Below are positions 43,933 through 56,714 of a stretch of 64,000 nucleotides of DNA, piece after piece. The notes beneath the pieces are model-generated. The model had not been told where the DNA came from. It did no database searches and saw only the letters and a program-made list of their open reading frames with translations. How positions within the stretch are numbered: the stretch's first letter is position 1; each line of letters opens with the position of its first letter. Source of the DNA: Cryptomeria japonica (lineage: Eukaryota; Streptophyta; Pinopsida; Cupressales; Cupressaceae); NCBI RefSeq assembly GCF_030272615.1, contig NC_081414.1, forward strand, positions 520,005,185-520,069,184. Reading direction: 5' to 3'. Made by a program: the position numbers and the translations under genes.

Positions 43933-46560
43933 TGCTGGCATTGTGTTGCCATTGATGTCAACCAGTATGTAATGACTACTGCTAGAAGAGATGTTTGTGC
44001 AACACTATCATGGAGGAGTATAGGTTGAGATATCTTTGATATCACCTTGTGTTGGAGGAGACAAATAAGGTAAGGAAGACAATGACATTCAAAGGAATGA
44101 CCACTGGAGTCACCGATACACAAGCTAGTACCTGACTTGTGTGGATAAGATGGATAGGTTATCGGTACAGTTTATCACCGGTAAGGAAAGGATGTCCACC
44201 TTTAAGTGATGTCTTGATATGGAGAAGTCAAATCAACCAAGTGAATGGTTGTCAACCGGCAAGATTATGACCAGCGAACAGGTAGGATGAGAAAGGTGCT
44301 TGAGCTGTTGTTTGTGATGAAGAGGTAGAATGTTACCTAAATCACATCAACACTAAAGGAGAAGAATGAATAGGTCACCAATATTCTCTGAGGTTGTAGA
44401 TCAAAAGGACTCCCACTCGATGAAGATGCAGTCACCATGTGTAGTGATGAATGATAGTGAATGTGCATACACTGGATCACATTTGCTTGTTTGAAGATGT
44501 GCTGCACAAATAGGGAAGTCTCATGAGTGCATTGTAGGATGTAGATGACAAAGTATCACTCCACTGGTAAGTGGAGCTTATCTCTTATTATGCATAGTGT
44601 GCATCATAGTTCCATGAGATAAGGTAGATGAGGCAAAGGTAGGTGTTTGAAGGCTCACACTAGTTCTACTGGTGAATCGAAGGAATGCCTCAAGTGCATA
44701 GAATTAGAGGTATGCACTGGATCAATAGAGAAGGCATGTTGGAATGTTAAAATGGGTGAAGTGTGATTAGTTTGTCACCTTAACAAACTAGAAGAGATGT
44801 TAGTCAGGTTGATGAAGAAGGAGGCAAAGTGGTAGAGCTAAAAATAGAGAATTAAATTGGCATAAAGATGCCTTAGTTGGAAACCACTAAAGGATGATGA
44901 CATGTTGTCATCAGGATGGCTACCGGTAAGCATGAGAACTAGTAAAGAAGAAAAGAGGCTAAGAGATGTGACTCTACCTGATGAGAATGAGAATTCTATG
45001 GATAGACATGTCTGGTGACTGGTTAAGGAGTTCCACTGATAGTTCAGCAAAGGGCAAAAATGAGGAGTTATCCGATAAAGTGTAAGATACCAGAAGGGTT
45101 AGTAAACTGACAGAAAAGAAGAACCGGTTGAGTGTTTGGTCGGTAATCATGTATGAATCGACACACCGATCCAAGCTGGTAGTTGGTTGACATGGATGCC
45201 ACCTAGAGTAAAGGTGGTAGACTTCCATGTTGCGGTAGATGGAATGTGCACCGACGAGGTAGTTGTAGAGTTGATCGACATTAATGGTAGATCCTGTAAA
45301 TCATTGGATGTGTTGCAAACCGTTGCAGAGGTTTGAGGCTCGAGGTTTGGAAGACAATAGAAAGCCAGCTTAGAGTGATTAAGGAGATTGAGGTGGATGA
45401 AGGAAATTGCAAGATCAATCTTGGTGATTGACCAATAAATCAACTGATAGAGTAAAAAGGAGATTGCCCAAGATAGAAGGCATGATCAAGAAGGCACGAC
45501 AATGGTGGTGATGAGAAAATAGTTGTCTGGGTGATCTGATCAAACAAGATTGATTGGATTTAGTTTGCCTCAAGGTTGATGAGGAAACCCCAACCGCCTG
45601 TGATTTGAATTGGCTTTTGGCAGGTAAAGCAGGTTATAAATATGCGAGCCAAAGATATTGTGAAGTTCTGCTAAAGAGAAGAAGATAGGGTTGTTGCAAA
45701 GTGATTGAGTGCTACGTGAGAGAGTTAGATTAGTCTGGGTAAAAATAGCAGAAGAGAATAGTGATAGAGTGAGTGAAGTTTAAACAACTGATAGGGTTTA
45801 ATAGAGGGTTAACCAGTATGGTTTGAGCAACCGATATAGCAGCTAGGGTGCATCTAAGGAGATAACCAGTATGTTCTTGTATCAGTAGGAAAGCAGTTGA
45901 GAGGACTAAAGAGTAGAGTAGTGAGGAGGAGTTCCAGTAGAGTAGACGTGAAGTGGTAGAGTTTACCGGCAATACAACAACAAATGAGAGTAGTAGGAGA
46001 GGTCCATTGGTGTAGCAGAGAAGGTGTCTCACCGACAGAGTAAGGTATATGAAATGGTTACAAGACTCACTTGTAACAGAATAACTACTTTTGTATTTGA
46101 ATCCATTTGTGTGATCACTGAGTTGTAGCTCAGTGTAGGGGTTGTAGCTCCTTTGGGTTGTAGCCCATAATTCAATTAGGGGTTGGTTTTCCCTTGGTTG
46201 GTGACCTAAATTAGGAGTTGTCTCTCCTTTGAGTTGTAGCACATAAACAAGTCAGGGGTTGTAGCTCCTTGGGTTGGTTCCCTAAACATTGTAATAGAGA
46301 TTTCATTGTGAGGCTAGATTGGAGCTATAGAGTTCAACAACATTTCTCACTGAGGTTTTTCCCATTTTGGGTTTTCCTTGTATATGGTGGTGTTATGTGA
46401 TATCCTTCTTGTGTGAATGCATTTGTGTTGGTCTCCCCACTAACCAGTAAGTCTGCATTAAGTTAGATCTGATAACTAGTATGCTCACATAGAATAGTTT
46501 AAGGGAAAAGTTTGATAACCACTTATTCACCCCCCTCTCAGTGGTGCATTGTATCTAACA
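43933..46560 (+). repeat. S LTR3
   Basis: 2628 bp, TGCTGGCATTGTG...TATCTAACA. TATA word TTATAAATATG at 45634-45644. GGGTTGTAGC repeat block at about 46120-46290. Hairpin CCACT / AGTGG at 46519-46544. Followed by TGAGT, the array's right target duplication. Confidence 0.9.
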
Positions 46561-46565
46561 TGAGT

Positions 46566-47200
46566 CATACCCAAGAGATGAAAGGAAGAATAATATGATA
46601 CAAAGACTCTCACAAGGCTCACAAGACTACAATCACAAGAGACCCACAAGTCTAAGATCATAGGAACTCAAAAGTAAAATCAACCAATTTATAGAGGCCC
46701 AAACAATCAATAGAAGGACAAATCCAAGTGGAACCACTAGGTATGAAATAGAGAAGAGTCTCATCACTAGGTTGTCTTGAGTTACCCTACTGATTCTTCA
46801 CTATGTCCTAACCTCCTTACTAGATTACCCTAGTGACCTCTCCTGACCCCCGACCCCCATACAAAAACTAGTGGACCACACCAACCTTTCAAAAGGACAA
46901 GATTGGTGGAATCCATTCCAGGCCTTCTCTACTAACCTCGGTTGTAAACAAGCACTTGAGCATAAGAGAGGAAACAACTTAAAATTAATTAATGTGAACT
47001 AGCTACCCTCCCCAATTTATTATTTTAAATTTTCACTTGATTACAAAACTCTCATTGAGTTACCCTAGTGACCACTTTGGGTCTCGGTCCCCAATGAGAG
47101 CCACTCCCCCTTGACTTGTACCTAGGAATAAAAATTCAACACAAGGTCTATGATACCCAAAGCACCAAGAGTCTAGAACTGGGTATGTGCAGGATCATGG
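46566..47200 (-). repeat. G2 5' LTR, second part (end uncertain)
   Basis: Continuation of 14521-15025 after the S array and its TGAGT duplication. On the minus strand CCTCTATAAATTGG (complement of 46684-46697) is a fair TATA box at a fitting place upstream of the LTR start region. The outer LTR terminus cannot be fixed without a second copy. I see no gene here. Confidence 0.5.
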
Positions 47201-48758
47201 TGTGCCAAAATAGGCCCTTAAGTGGCAATGAAATTTCAAAAAGTAAGAGTTATGCAACTTGACATGAAAATTTGAATAAGTTATGAACATTATTTTAAAA
47301 ACACGTAAGAAGAGAATCTATAGAAAATAGAATGTAGTTTCTAAGCTACTAGTTATTTTTTGGAAAAACAAAATCCTATTTGATGAAAATTTCAAATTTC
47401 AATGCAATGGTACTAAAATTTCAAGAAAAAAGTAAGAAGTAGGTGTATGTCTGACCACCCTAATCAAATCATAATATTTTTTAATAATTTTTTGTAGAGT
47501 AAATAATTAATTATTGAAATTTTTTACATAAAATTTAAAGAAATTTCGAAACACCTATGTCTGACTACCTTAACTTGGTCAAAACCTTATGAATTTTTTT
47601 AAAAAAAAATTTTTCCCTATAGCAGATGAAGCATAGGATGTGATGCATGTTTTAGATTCAAAAAATGTTATACCATTTGAAAGTTATGAGTGTTTTTCAA
47701 TTAGTCTATCAATCAAGAATTTTGTCAGAATTCAATTAGAAAATTATTAAAGTCCAAATAAGACAAGCCTTATATTGTTGGAAAGCTGGGAACGTTCTTA
47801 AAAATCCTTTTCGTTTTATCAATTTTGGCTGTAACAAAGGTCGTCAGCCACTAGTGTAAAGTCTGGAAAATCAAGGAATACTGAAAAACACATTGTTTTT
47901 AGTTGGCTTTCCAGGCTTGTCACTTCCAAGCCAAATCCCAAAGCAAACCCGAACGAAAAAATGGAGGCAAAAATTTATGTTTAAAATCGGATATCCGTTA
48001 AAATTGGATATTTGTTAAAATCAGATATCCATTTTGAAAAAATAAAAATAAACATATTTTATTAAATTGGGCATCGGATATCCATTTTGAAAAAATAAAA
48101 ATAAACATATTTTAGTAAATTGGGCATAACTTTTGTGTTTTATATTGAAATTTTGATTTTTTATAGGCATTGGAAAGGTAATTCAGATCTCTATGATATG
48201 GATTAGGTATATTTTCAATATTTTGTTTTAAAAAATAATTATAATCATTTAAATTCATCCTTCAATTTTAAAACATAAAAGGCTCATGACTTTTTCATAT
48301 GATTTCCCTATTGCGTGAATTTTTTGTAACAATCATCTCAAAATAAACTAAATAAGTAATTAATAATTGAAAATTTAGAAAATTTATTGATTTTGATAAA
48401 TTTTGATAAACCATTTTATATGTGTTTGTTCCTTTCTCCACCTCTCTCTTCTAAACCTATGACTCCACCTGTTTGTTTCTTCCTCCCTCTCTTTTGTCCA
48501 TATTTATACATCTCTCTCTAGACCTATAATTGTAATTGTCATTGAATACCTCATTTTTTCTCTCAAGCTATACAAGGTGCTTATATTTATACCTCTTCAT
48601 AATTTCCTCCTCTATGTCACTCTCTCTTCCCTAAGATCTAGACTAGTCTCTCTGCATTTCCATCTCATCTCTAGCAATAAAATTTAGAGGAGACAATGAG
48701 AGGCATAGGGAAGTATCAAAAAAGGAGAGGGCGAGAGAAGTGAGAAGGAGAGAGTAAT
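47201..48758. other. AT-rich sequence without genes
   Basis: Stop-rich in all frames. It contains an imperfect repeat of ATGTCTGACYACC...AAAACC/AAATCA (about 47455 and 47558), a 53-bp direct duplication (48024-48129), a CT-rich tract (48424-48670) and then a GA-rich tract (48690-48758) up to the C3 LTR. Phrases such as CCTATGTCTGA and GGAAAGCT also occur in the element at 8361-9445, so it could be a worn relative, but I cannot show ends. Nothing else is recognised. Confidence 0.4.
48024..48129. repeat. 53-bp direct duplication
   Basis: GATATCCATTTTGAAAAAAT followed by AAAAATAAACATATTTTA and TAAATTGGGCAT occurs at 48024 and again at 48077, nearly identical. Confidence 0.85.
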
Positions 48759-49529
48759 TGTTGGGATAATCGGTGAACAACTAAGAGGGGAGGTGAACTA
48801 GTTATTAACAAATTATATCAATTAATCCACTTTACAACCTTAAACCGGAGCATATAAACATTAAATACCAAAATAGCAGAAACAGATATCGGTAAAACAT
48901 TGCAAGACAAAAATGAAATAGATAATCAACACAATGAAACCATATCACATAACACCATGATTTGTATGTGGAAAACTCGATAAAGGGAAAAACCATGGTG
49001 GGAAGCCTACCCACAGTCATCTGATACTTCTACAGAAAGTATGTGATATAATGAGAGGCCTGCACATGCAGGAAGGCACACTGCCTAGAGTGTACTACTC
49101 ATTACAAAAGAGTCTCACTGACTACAAAGATGTTATAACCACCTCAAGATAACTGGACAATGATCCAGTAGAATGAATTGCTAGAGATAGCATCTAACAT
49201 GCCTGGTTACAGTCCCGATTAAGCTCAATACTGGAGGCCTTTGACCTCCTACATAAACCCAATTCGATCTTCAATGATCAACCTTATCCTCTGCCTGAAT
49301 GATACTACAATATTCGCACATTATATTTCTTCCATGTCCATTACCTTGAATAACAATGAGATCTTACATATATTTATACAAACCTTAAGGCCTAAACCAA
49401 TTAGGTCGGCCACCTAAAAGATATTACAATAAGATCATTACATACATCCATATTACAAAGATATACCATGTCAACTTTAGACGAAAACAACAATAACCAA
49501 TCCATAAATCATCCCGGTAATGTGTAGAG
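48759..49529 (-). repeat. C3 3' LTR, first part
   Basis: 771 bp. Hairpin AACTA / TAGTT at 48779-48803. Minus-strand TATA-like GTATAAATATATG (complement of about 49367-49380). It ends in TAGAG (49525-49529), the G3 target duplication. Confidence 0.8.
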
Positions 49530-52500
49530 TGTTGGTACTCATTAAATTTGAGTCAAGTTTCGCGGCCTATTTCAAATTTTGCATCTGCACTTTCGAATAA
49601 CCCCCTAATGAATCAACCTAATAGGCCTACTTTGAGGGCATGTAAAATGGAGCCAGTTAATCATCAAGAGGTAAAGATTTGAAACTTGTTGTAAACCTTT
49701 CATTTGCCCTATGAAGTGTTTTGCAACTCTCAGAATTCAATTTGGATCAATTTATCAGGTACCCTTTTCAAGGGGTGAGGTGAAAGTCCATGTTAGGTTC
49801 AAATGCAGATTTTATTAAGTAGCCTACTTTGAGCTCCTATAACTTTTGCCTCGTTGATCTTCATGGTGAAATTCAAAGTGCACTAAATTATATGCATAAA
49901 AGTGAGTCCATGTACAAAATTTCAAGTCCCTATGAATCCATTTGCTTAGTTTGGTAAGCTCAATCCGTTTGCAATTTATGGTTTGCACAAGTCCTTGTTT
50001 CGATAGCTAGTCAGAGCCTCGCTTTGCACATTTGTAAAAGATGCCTCAGTGAATGTCATGTTAGAATGTTTTTTATGGGTTCTTGCTGGTATAAAAGACA
50101 AGCTATGTTTCAAATTTCAAGCTCCTGCCAATCCGTTTGATCAGTTTTCAAAAGGGTCTCTTGAGCCACCTTATTTAGTGTTCCATATTTTCATTGCTAC
50201 ATCAATTAAGTGGCTATTTTCATGAGAGCACTATTTGTACCCTATCAGCTTCCCAATCGAACTGAGCATTCTAAGTTTTGATTTGTACTTCAAGGTACCT
50301 ATGCCTTAGATTTGAGGTCTACAGAGATCGTTTAATATTTTTAAGAAAAGCATCACGAGTTCCTTGCGCATTAACTTTATCAGGTTCGCATTGCTGACAA
50401 AGCTAGTTGGTCATCTTTGAGCATTAATATTTCTTCACTCAGGATTCATGTTGAGAAATGGATTGGTATAGTTTATTTTTGTATATCAGAGTACATGCCT
50501 ATTAGTTTGCAAGGTCTAGAAAGGTGTTTTACCAGTTTGAAAATTACATCTTTAGGATTAAATGCGAAAATGTGGTGCAAGCGCCTGAAAGTTGCAAAAG
50601 TTAGTTTGATGATCTGAAAACCGTGCCGATCAATTCCATAGGCATTTTCAAGGTCCCTGAGGTATTTTAAAGGGTTAGCTGAATGAAAATGAAATTTTTT
50701 TAGTCAGGCCCACTTTGGGGCCGGACCTGGCTCATGCCCGTGCATTAATTTTATGGTGATTGGCAGAAACAATCGATTCCTTGGTGACTAATACAAACAT
50801 ATCTCTTTAAGATGTTTTGTAGTCAATTATGGGAGATATGAACTATGAAAAGATACCTGATTTTATTGTGACAGAGGAGGTGTCAATGTAGGGATGTTCT
50901 TTTTTTCGCAACTCTGAGTGGAGTAGAATGTTTTTGGATTGCTGGTGGAATCAAACTAGCTTCATTCATCCACTTGGATAATCTAAAAGTGGTGACAATC
51001 ATGCCTTCAAGCATTTAATTAGGGCGATTGATCCATATGAGAAAAGACATGTTCATATTCCATGGATGCAGTGTGTATTCAATTTAAACATGTGGTCTCC
51101 TTCATGGAAGAGCAGCCATCGACTGATGACATTAACAAAAACTATTTGGTGTGGACTAATGCTCAGAAAATTTTAAGAAAAAATGCAAATGTATTCAGGC
51201 TTATAGCCCATCTCTTCCATGTGTGAAGGTAAAGCATTATGGCATGGCAGACAAGGGCATACAAATTTCAGTGAATGCATTGGTAGCTACACAGCCATTC
51301 TCTCCTACGTGGCATGTAAATGGGCATCTTAAACTTTAATCAAAATGCAATGTGGTAGGTGTAAGCCAAATTCCATGACTTTTCCAACATCCTCTATGCG
51401 TTGAAAATGCTTTAGTAACTTCCAAGCAAAGCAATTGGTAGATGCATGTTGTGTTCCCTTCTGTGTGGTGTATGGAGAGCACTGAACATGAGGTAAAAGG
51501 CAATAGAAACCTTCAAGAAGATGCAAATGGCATAGAAGGTGGAGGAGAGACTTTTCAAAATCTTCAAACAAATGCAGTTCACAGCAGGTCAAAGGCACCA
51601 TGAAAACACTCAGAAATTGCTTCAAAACTGTAGTCCTAGGCAGAAGCATATATCCCACATTGGCTAGGGAATGGATAATTTTTGTATTTAAAAGTAATAC
51701 GCCACATAACCATAGTGTCAAAGCCTTGAAGACTTTTGACGCACGGTGTTGGTTGATGCCCAGTGGACCCCACCCGCGTGTATGCAAACCCTGAGGCGAG
51801 GAGGCTGGCTGGTGACCAGGTGGACCCCACGTGTGTAAGGTTCCTGAGGTAAATTTTGCAGAGAAATGGTGAGTTAACTAGTGAGCAGGTTTGATGCGAT
51901 CGGATGGCGGTTGCTATGTCGCAAGGCGAAGATGCTCCTCAATTAAGCATCACGACCCAGTGACCAAGCATGTACAGAAAAGGACACGGTAAAGATCGAG
52001 CAAGTTTGTAGAAGATCAATGGTGGTCGCCATGTTGCATAGCGAAGGTTCTCATCAGTTAACCATTGCAACCCAGTGATCGATGATGTGGTTGGTACAGG
52101 TGGCGGTCCAGCTAGTAGGACCCGATGAGGTGGCGATGATGTGGCCGACAAGTGGCAGATAGTTGAGGTGTCATCCCAATGGACCCTACGAGTGAATCAC
52201 AAGCTACCACGTGGTAGGGTATCGGATGAAAAATTAAGAAAAAAATTAAAGTTAAATATATAGTTTCAACTATAGAATAAAATCGGACAATTTAAATGAT
52301 GGCCTGCTATTCAAGATTAATTCGCTCAGAGGGTATTTTTTACCCAAAATGGAAAGTATTATATATCATCGGAAAGCTCTCAGGATGAGGAATCCAATCA
52401 TGTAGTTTGTTTCAACAAACATGAGATATTTTAAGAGAAGTTTCCATGGGAAGAAGAGATATTTTTGCAATTAGGGAAAAGGGGACACATGGCAACTTCT

Positions 52501-53100
52501 GATGCATTCTAGTCTTTTCCCCCTTCCTTCATATTCCCATCTCTTCTCAATTGTAAGGGTTCCAGAATTTTTGGAGAAATGCTCTAGATTTCATGGTTCC
52601 CAGTTCTAAACTTCTTGACCCATGTTTGTAAAATTCTATGGATCTCTTCAGGGTATAGAGGTTACATTGCAGTATGGCATATTGCTTTCTAGTTGCAGGT
52701 TTTACTTATGTTAGGCATGAGTAAATTTCACACAAGATTGTCTCTAGGCCTGTATTTCATTATTACAAATTAAGTCCTCAAGGAGGCTATAATTTGTCAT
52801 CTCGAGGAGATTATTATTGTTATTGTTTGATTTAGCCAATCTATAGTGTGTTTCTAATTGGCTGGGTTTGTGGACTGATCTATCTGCTTATTGCTTGATG
52901 CTACCATATGTTTGTAACTGGTTGTATTTAATGCATCAAAAGGGTGTCCCCCCTAGGTCTAGCAAAACCTGAAGTGTAAGAGGATCAATTAGGGTCCTAT
53001 GTTATGTTGTCCATGTCCTGATGTGTTCCATAGATTGAAATTGGCCATTTCATAGAAGGATTGCAGGTGAATTTGGGTTAACCAGATTTGGTGAACAACA
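49530..53100 (+). repeat. G3 5' LTR
   Basis: Starts TGTTGGTACTCATTAAATTT, ends GTGAACAACA, and aligns with 56715-60559 throughout. It lacks a block of about 325 bp present in the 3' LTR near 59951-60275; ATTGTT lies at both borders of that block, so the 5' copy probably lost it by short-repeat deletion. Open stretches in it (for example 51329-51787 minus) have no motif. Confidence 0.9.
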
Positions 53101-53122
53101 AAAATAGCGACAATGCTGGGGA
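53101..53122 (+). promoter_or_regulatory. G3 primer binding site (worn tRNA-Asp type)
   Basis: TAGCGACAATGCTGGGGA (53105-53122) corresponds to TGGCGCCGTTGCCGGGGA with about five changes. It lies within a few bases of the LTR end, and G1 uses the same primer class. Confidence 0.65.
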
Positions 53123-54120
53123 AGTTGAATAAAAATTGCATAATTTCATCCAGTTAGTTTGTCCAATGTATATGCACAGAGTTAAAAATAATTTTATGGT
53201 GAAGAGAGTGTTTATTGTTTTGGATCTGTAAAATGATATGTTATTTCATGTCATATTTTATGAAGGAGTAATAGTAAATTTATATTGTTGAGTTGTGAGC
53301 GGGTCCTTGCAGATGTATGCAATTTTTTCCCCAATTCCTTATTGGATGGTGACTCCATGGTTCATACCAGTGTTGACTGTCTATGTAATTAGTATTGCAT
53401 AAGGTTTTTATGGTTTGATATATAGTATAGAGATATGGGATGTCACTACTAATGCAGATTTACACATAGATTCTTCATCATAGAAGTTTGATAAGAAAGT
53501 ACAAAAGAAAGATATACATAGATTTGGTGTAATTTTCTAGATCCATGTGTTTGTGGCCTATAAGAGTGTTTATTGCAGCATATTTGAAGAAGGGTAAGTT
53601 ATGAATTGTAGGAGAACAACTCTTTGTGTTCAAAATTGTTCCTCTACTCAAGAGGTGGCGACTCTGAGGTAAAAGACCATGTTGAAAGTTGAAGTAAATG
53701 TTCAGATCTACAAGTTTTATAGCTGCAAATATCCAGGTATTTTCAGAAGTTTCAATGCAAGACATTTCTTTTGAAAATTTGAATGAGTAATGTACTTTTC
53801 CCATTAAGTGAACAACACTAGTAAAGAGGGAAACAAACTTATTTGCATCTATTTTGCTAAAGTTTCCAGCATATATGTTCTTCCATATTATGCAAATTTG
53901 GAAAGACTTTATGTCAAGCAATGTTATGAATAGATCATGTTGATGATATATGCTTGAGTTTTTTGTTATTCTACACAAGGTTGTATAATCATTTGTGGAA
54001 GCAATAGAAATGTGTAGTGAAGTTTTTCAACTAGGTACATTTCCACATAGAGCCATGTTTGGTGAAATTTCATAGTCATGTTATAAGAGAAATTTTAAAA
54101 TAAACCATTATGTTGCTTTA
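53123..54120 (+). other. G3 leader
   Basis: About 1 kb between primer site and gag. No plus-strand frame with a motif. The 166-codon minus-strand stretch at 53478-53978 has no recognisable family and is antisense to the element. Confidence 0.5.
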
Positions 54121-54977
54121 AACTTTGAAGGTATTCCGAGTTACCCAAATCCCATACCCACTGAAATTAGAAAACATTTGCCAATATTCAGTGGGAAGAA
54201 ATCAGAATCAGCACATCTACATTTGAAAAGGTTTTCAGACTTGATGGGAGATTTTGAAGTTTGTCAAGAAGATGTTCGCATGAAATTATTTGTCCAGTCA
54301 CTGAAAGAGGATGCAAGGGATTGGTTCTCTTTTTTGCTAGTAAATTGTATTTCCTCATGGGATGAGTTAACAATAGACTTTATAGACCAATTTGCTGAAA
54401 AGGTGAGTGATTATGATATGCTGAGAGAATTCATGTACATACAAATCAAAGAGGATGAATTGGTCCCAACATTTAATATTAGGTTTTCATAAACATTGTC
54501 TAAAATTTACAGCAATATAAGTTCGATGATAAAGTATGTTTGGAAATTTATATGAGTGCCTTTGATGAGAAGATGGGTTTCTTATTGAGAAATAAAAAAC
54601 CTAAAACTTTGCATGAAGCTTTTAACATAGCTAGGGAAATTGAAAATAACTTAAAATTTGGGATCTCAAAGAGATTTTTGTCTGTTGTTGTTTCTTATCC
54701 AAACACCTTCAATGGTGAAAGTAAATGTGAAGCCGAGCAAAACACCCCTTGTCAAAACATGTCAAGTTTTGCCATTCAAAATGGTCTTGCTGATATATGT
54801 GCTTCAATTTTAAATGAGAGTCAAGAATCTCTATTGTCAATGTCGGTTGTCTCTCACAGTAATGATGGAATGATCAGTGGGAAGTTTTGTGATAAAGTTG
54901 TTACAAAGATAGATATATATATAAAGGATATGAACCATTTGATTTGTATGTCGGCTATGTTGATTATGTGGCTATAA
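54121..54977 (+). pseudogene. G3 gag (Gypsy type)
   Basis: In-frame sequence upstream of the first Met (54178) reads FEGIPSYPNPIPTEIRKHLP, then MPIFSGKKSESAHLHLKRFS, EDVRMKLFVQSLKEDARDWF, and NCISSWDELTIDFIDQF. This is the retrotransposon gag core (PF03732 type). A TAA at about 54490 and a frame change follow; 54540-54977 continues with KMGFLLRNKKPKTLHEAFN, a known downstream gag block. No CCHC knuckle is seen. Confidence 0.85.
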
Positions 54978-55116
54978 ATTATGAAGTTAATCATACATCT
55001 CCCAAGGATAACGATAATGAAAATAATGATGGTGATGACCATCGGTTTTTGCATGCTGATAAAGTATTGATGTTGAAGTACCAAATACTGAGGGATCACT
55101 AAGTGTCTTTGATTAT

Positions 55117-56337
55117 GTGAATGATGATAATGATACAATGTGTTCAAACAAAGAAGTTACTAATCAGCCCATGATTTTGTCACACAAGGATGTGCAATAT
55201 GATGTAAATCAAGATTTGATTAGTTCTGATAAAACTAAAAATGAAATTGTGGATTATGTTGATGGTGTTTTCAATGCAAGTATACCCAGTGATGAATGTG
55301 TTTTAGAATGGAGTGGTGTTGCTAATTATGAGGACATTGAGTTCGATTTTCAGCACTTTGAAGGTATACAAATGAATAGCGAAGATCAATTTCAAAACAG
55401 GAGTGGTTTTGACACAATTTTTTCATCTTCTTATGATCAGAAAATGAATGCTAGTTATGCAGCTGACGATGCTTATGAGAGTTCTTATTATTCATCTTGT
55501 GAAGATGATATAAGAGGAGACCAAGTTATATATCTCAGCTATGAATCTAAAAATGAAAGTATTTTTGAAGATAAAAGCATATGTGAAAGTGCAGTTAAAG
55601 TTTCATTTTCAGATTTAAATGAACCTATATTTTAATGTTTTCAAAGTTTGACATACCATGAAGAGGATGTTAATGTTGATGGTATGCTTGAACTAGATAT
55701 AGAGTTCTTTGCCTTTGATACAAATGTTCATAGTGCTGACCTCATTGATGAAAATGTTGAAGTTTCCCCTTGTGTTGAACAAGTTTGTTATGCTGATGAA
55801 GTTCCAAACAATAGTAGCATGTATTGTACAAATTTACTTCATGATGAAGATAAGAGTCATGGGTTGTGTGATGATTACTTCAGACCACAAATGGAAGTTT
55901 TTCAAGTGGATGTAAGTCTAAATGAGATAGACTTAGCTGAGGATTTACTTCAGCCAGAGGTATGCATTATTTTCCATGAATGGGATATTGAGGATGTAGA
56001 TGTATTGAGTCTAATAAACAAGGATAAAATAAAGTGTGATCAGCATAGTGAAGTACCAAATCTGGACCAAAATGTTTATGTTCCTTGTTTGTGTCAATTG
56101 GTTATTAATGTTCCTCATTCTATGAATTTAAATGATAATAAGGCATGTGCTGATGAGAACTACAATGATCAGAATGAATGTTTTATTTTTGAAATTAAGC
56201 ATGATGATGCCCTTGCAAAGGATAGAGTTGATTGGGATAGTGAAATGTATTGCAGCTTGTGGGAAGGCCCCTATAGTGATTTGTCTCATGATTTTACCTT
56301 TGTTGAAATAGTGTGTGATTACAAAGTTCAAAATTAG
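55117..56337 (+). pseudogene. G3 acidic ORF, unknown function
   Basis: Two open stretches in one frame (55117-55635 and 55648-56337) separated by one TAA make about 406 residues. Composition is strongly acidic (runs of D/E, few K/R), with repeated DE/ED, Tyr-Ser clusters and Asn-rich parts. No metal-binding or enzymatic motif, signal peptide or membrane segment is seen. It follows gag where protease and pol would start. It may be a gag C-terminal extension or a lineage-specific protein. Near-openness over 400 codons in an otherwise broken element suggests it was once under selection. Confidence 0.65.
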
Positions 56338-56714
56338 GCAAAAGGTGTGCACACTAGCTGTTGTGGTAATGAGATGAAAGGGGTTGATTATAAGGATTAT
56401 GCTTAGTTGTTGTTGAAAGGTGCCTTTGTTTGGATCATGACATCAGGTGATGAGAATAAAATTTTGACAGAGGTAAATGCTAAGATTATTTGGGGTAGTT
56501 TATAATCAGTCATAAGTATGTTTGTATATTTTGTATAGTTTCTTTGCTTCAGTTGTGTGGTTTTCAATAAAGTGCCCTATTGTTTGGGTAGAATAAGGAA
56601 CCCTTTGTTTTTTAGAAGAGAAGAGAAGTTTTCCATTTTTTGGGTGGTCTGCTCTACCATAGATCCTGAATTCTTGTGTTGATCTTGCAATCAACCATCC
56701 CCAGTTAGAGCCAC
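56338..56714 (+). other. G3 3' untranslated end
   Basis: Non-coding. No clear polypurine tract touches the 3' LTR; the adjacent bases read CCCCAGTTAGAGCCAC, and the nearest purine run is AGAAGAGAAGAGAAG at about 56616. Confidence 0.55.

Larger units (their letters stand above)
15026..46560 (+). mobile_element. S: tandem Sirevirus-like array, LTR-int-LTR-int-LTR
   Basis: Three LTRs of one family (15026-17614, 20878-23441, 43933-46560) alternate with two internal regions (17615-20877; 23442-24052 continued at 41165-43932). The whole is flanked by a perfect 5-bp duplication, TGAGT (15021-15025 and 46561-46565), so it behaves as one insertion. Each internal region has a tRNA-Met primer site, a Copia-type gag and, near its end, several AAAGGGGGAGA tracts. 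Multiple purine tracts are a published Sirevirus trait. No RT, RNase H or integrase is present, so the family is non-autonomous. G1 interrupts the second internal region. Confidence 0.9.

Noticed and set aside
45730-46242. 170-codon minus-strand open stretch
   Set aside because: It lies antisense in S LTR3, has no motif, and is not kept open in LTR1 or LTR2.
51329-51787. 152-codon minus-strand open stretch (partner at 58647-58985)
   Set aside because: It is within the G3 LTRs and broken in the other LTR; composition is not gene-like and no domain is seen.
53478-53978. 166-codon minus-strand open stretch
   Set aside because: It is antisense in the G3 leader, without a recognisable family, promoter or conservation.
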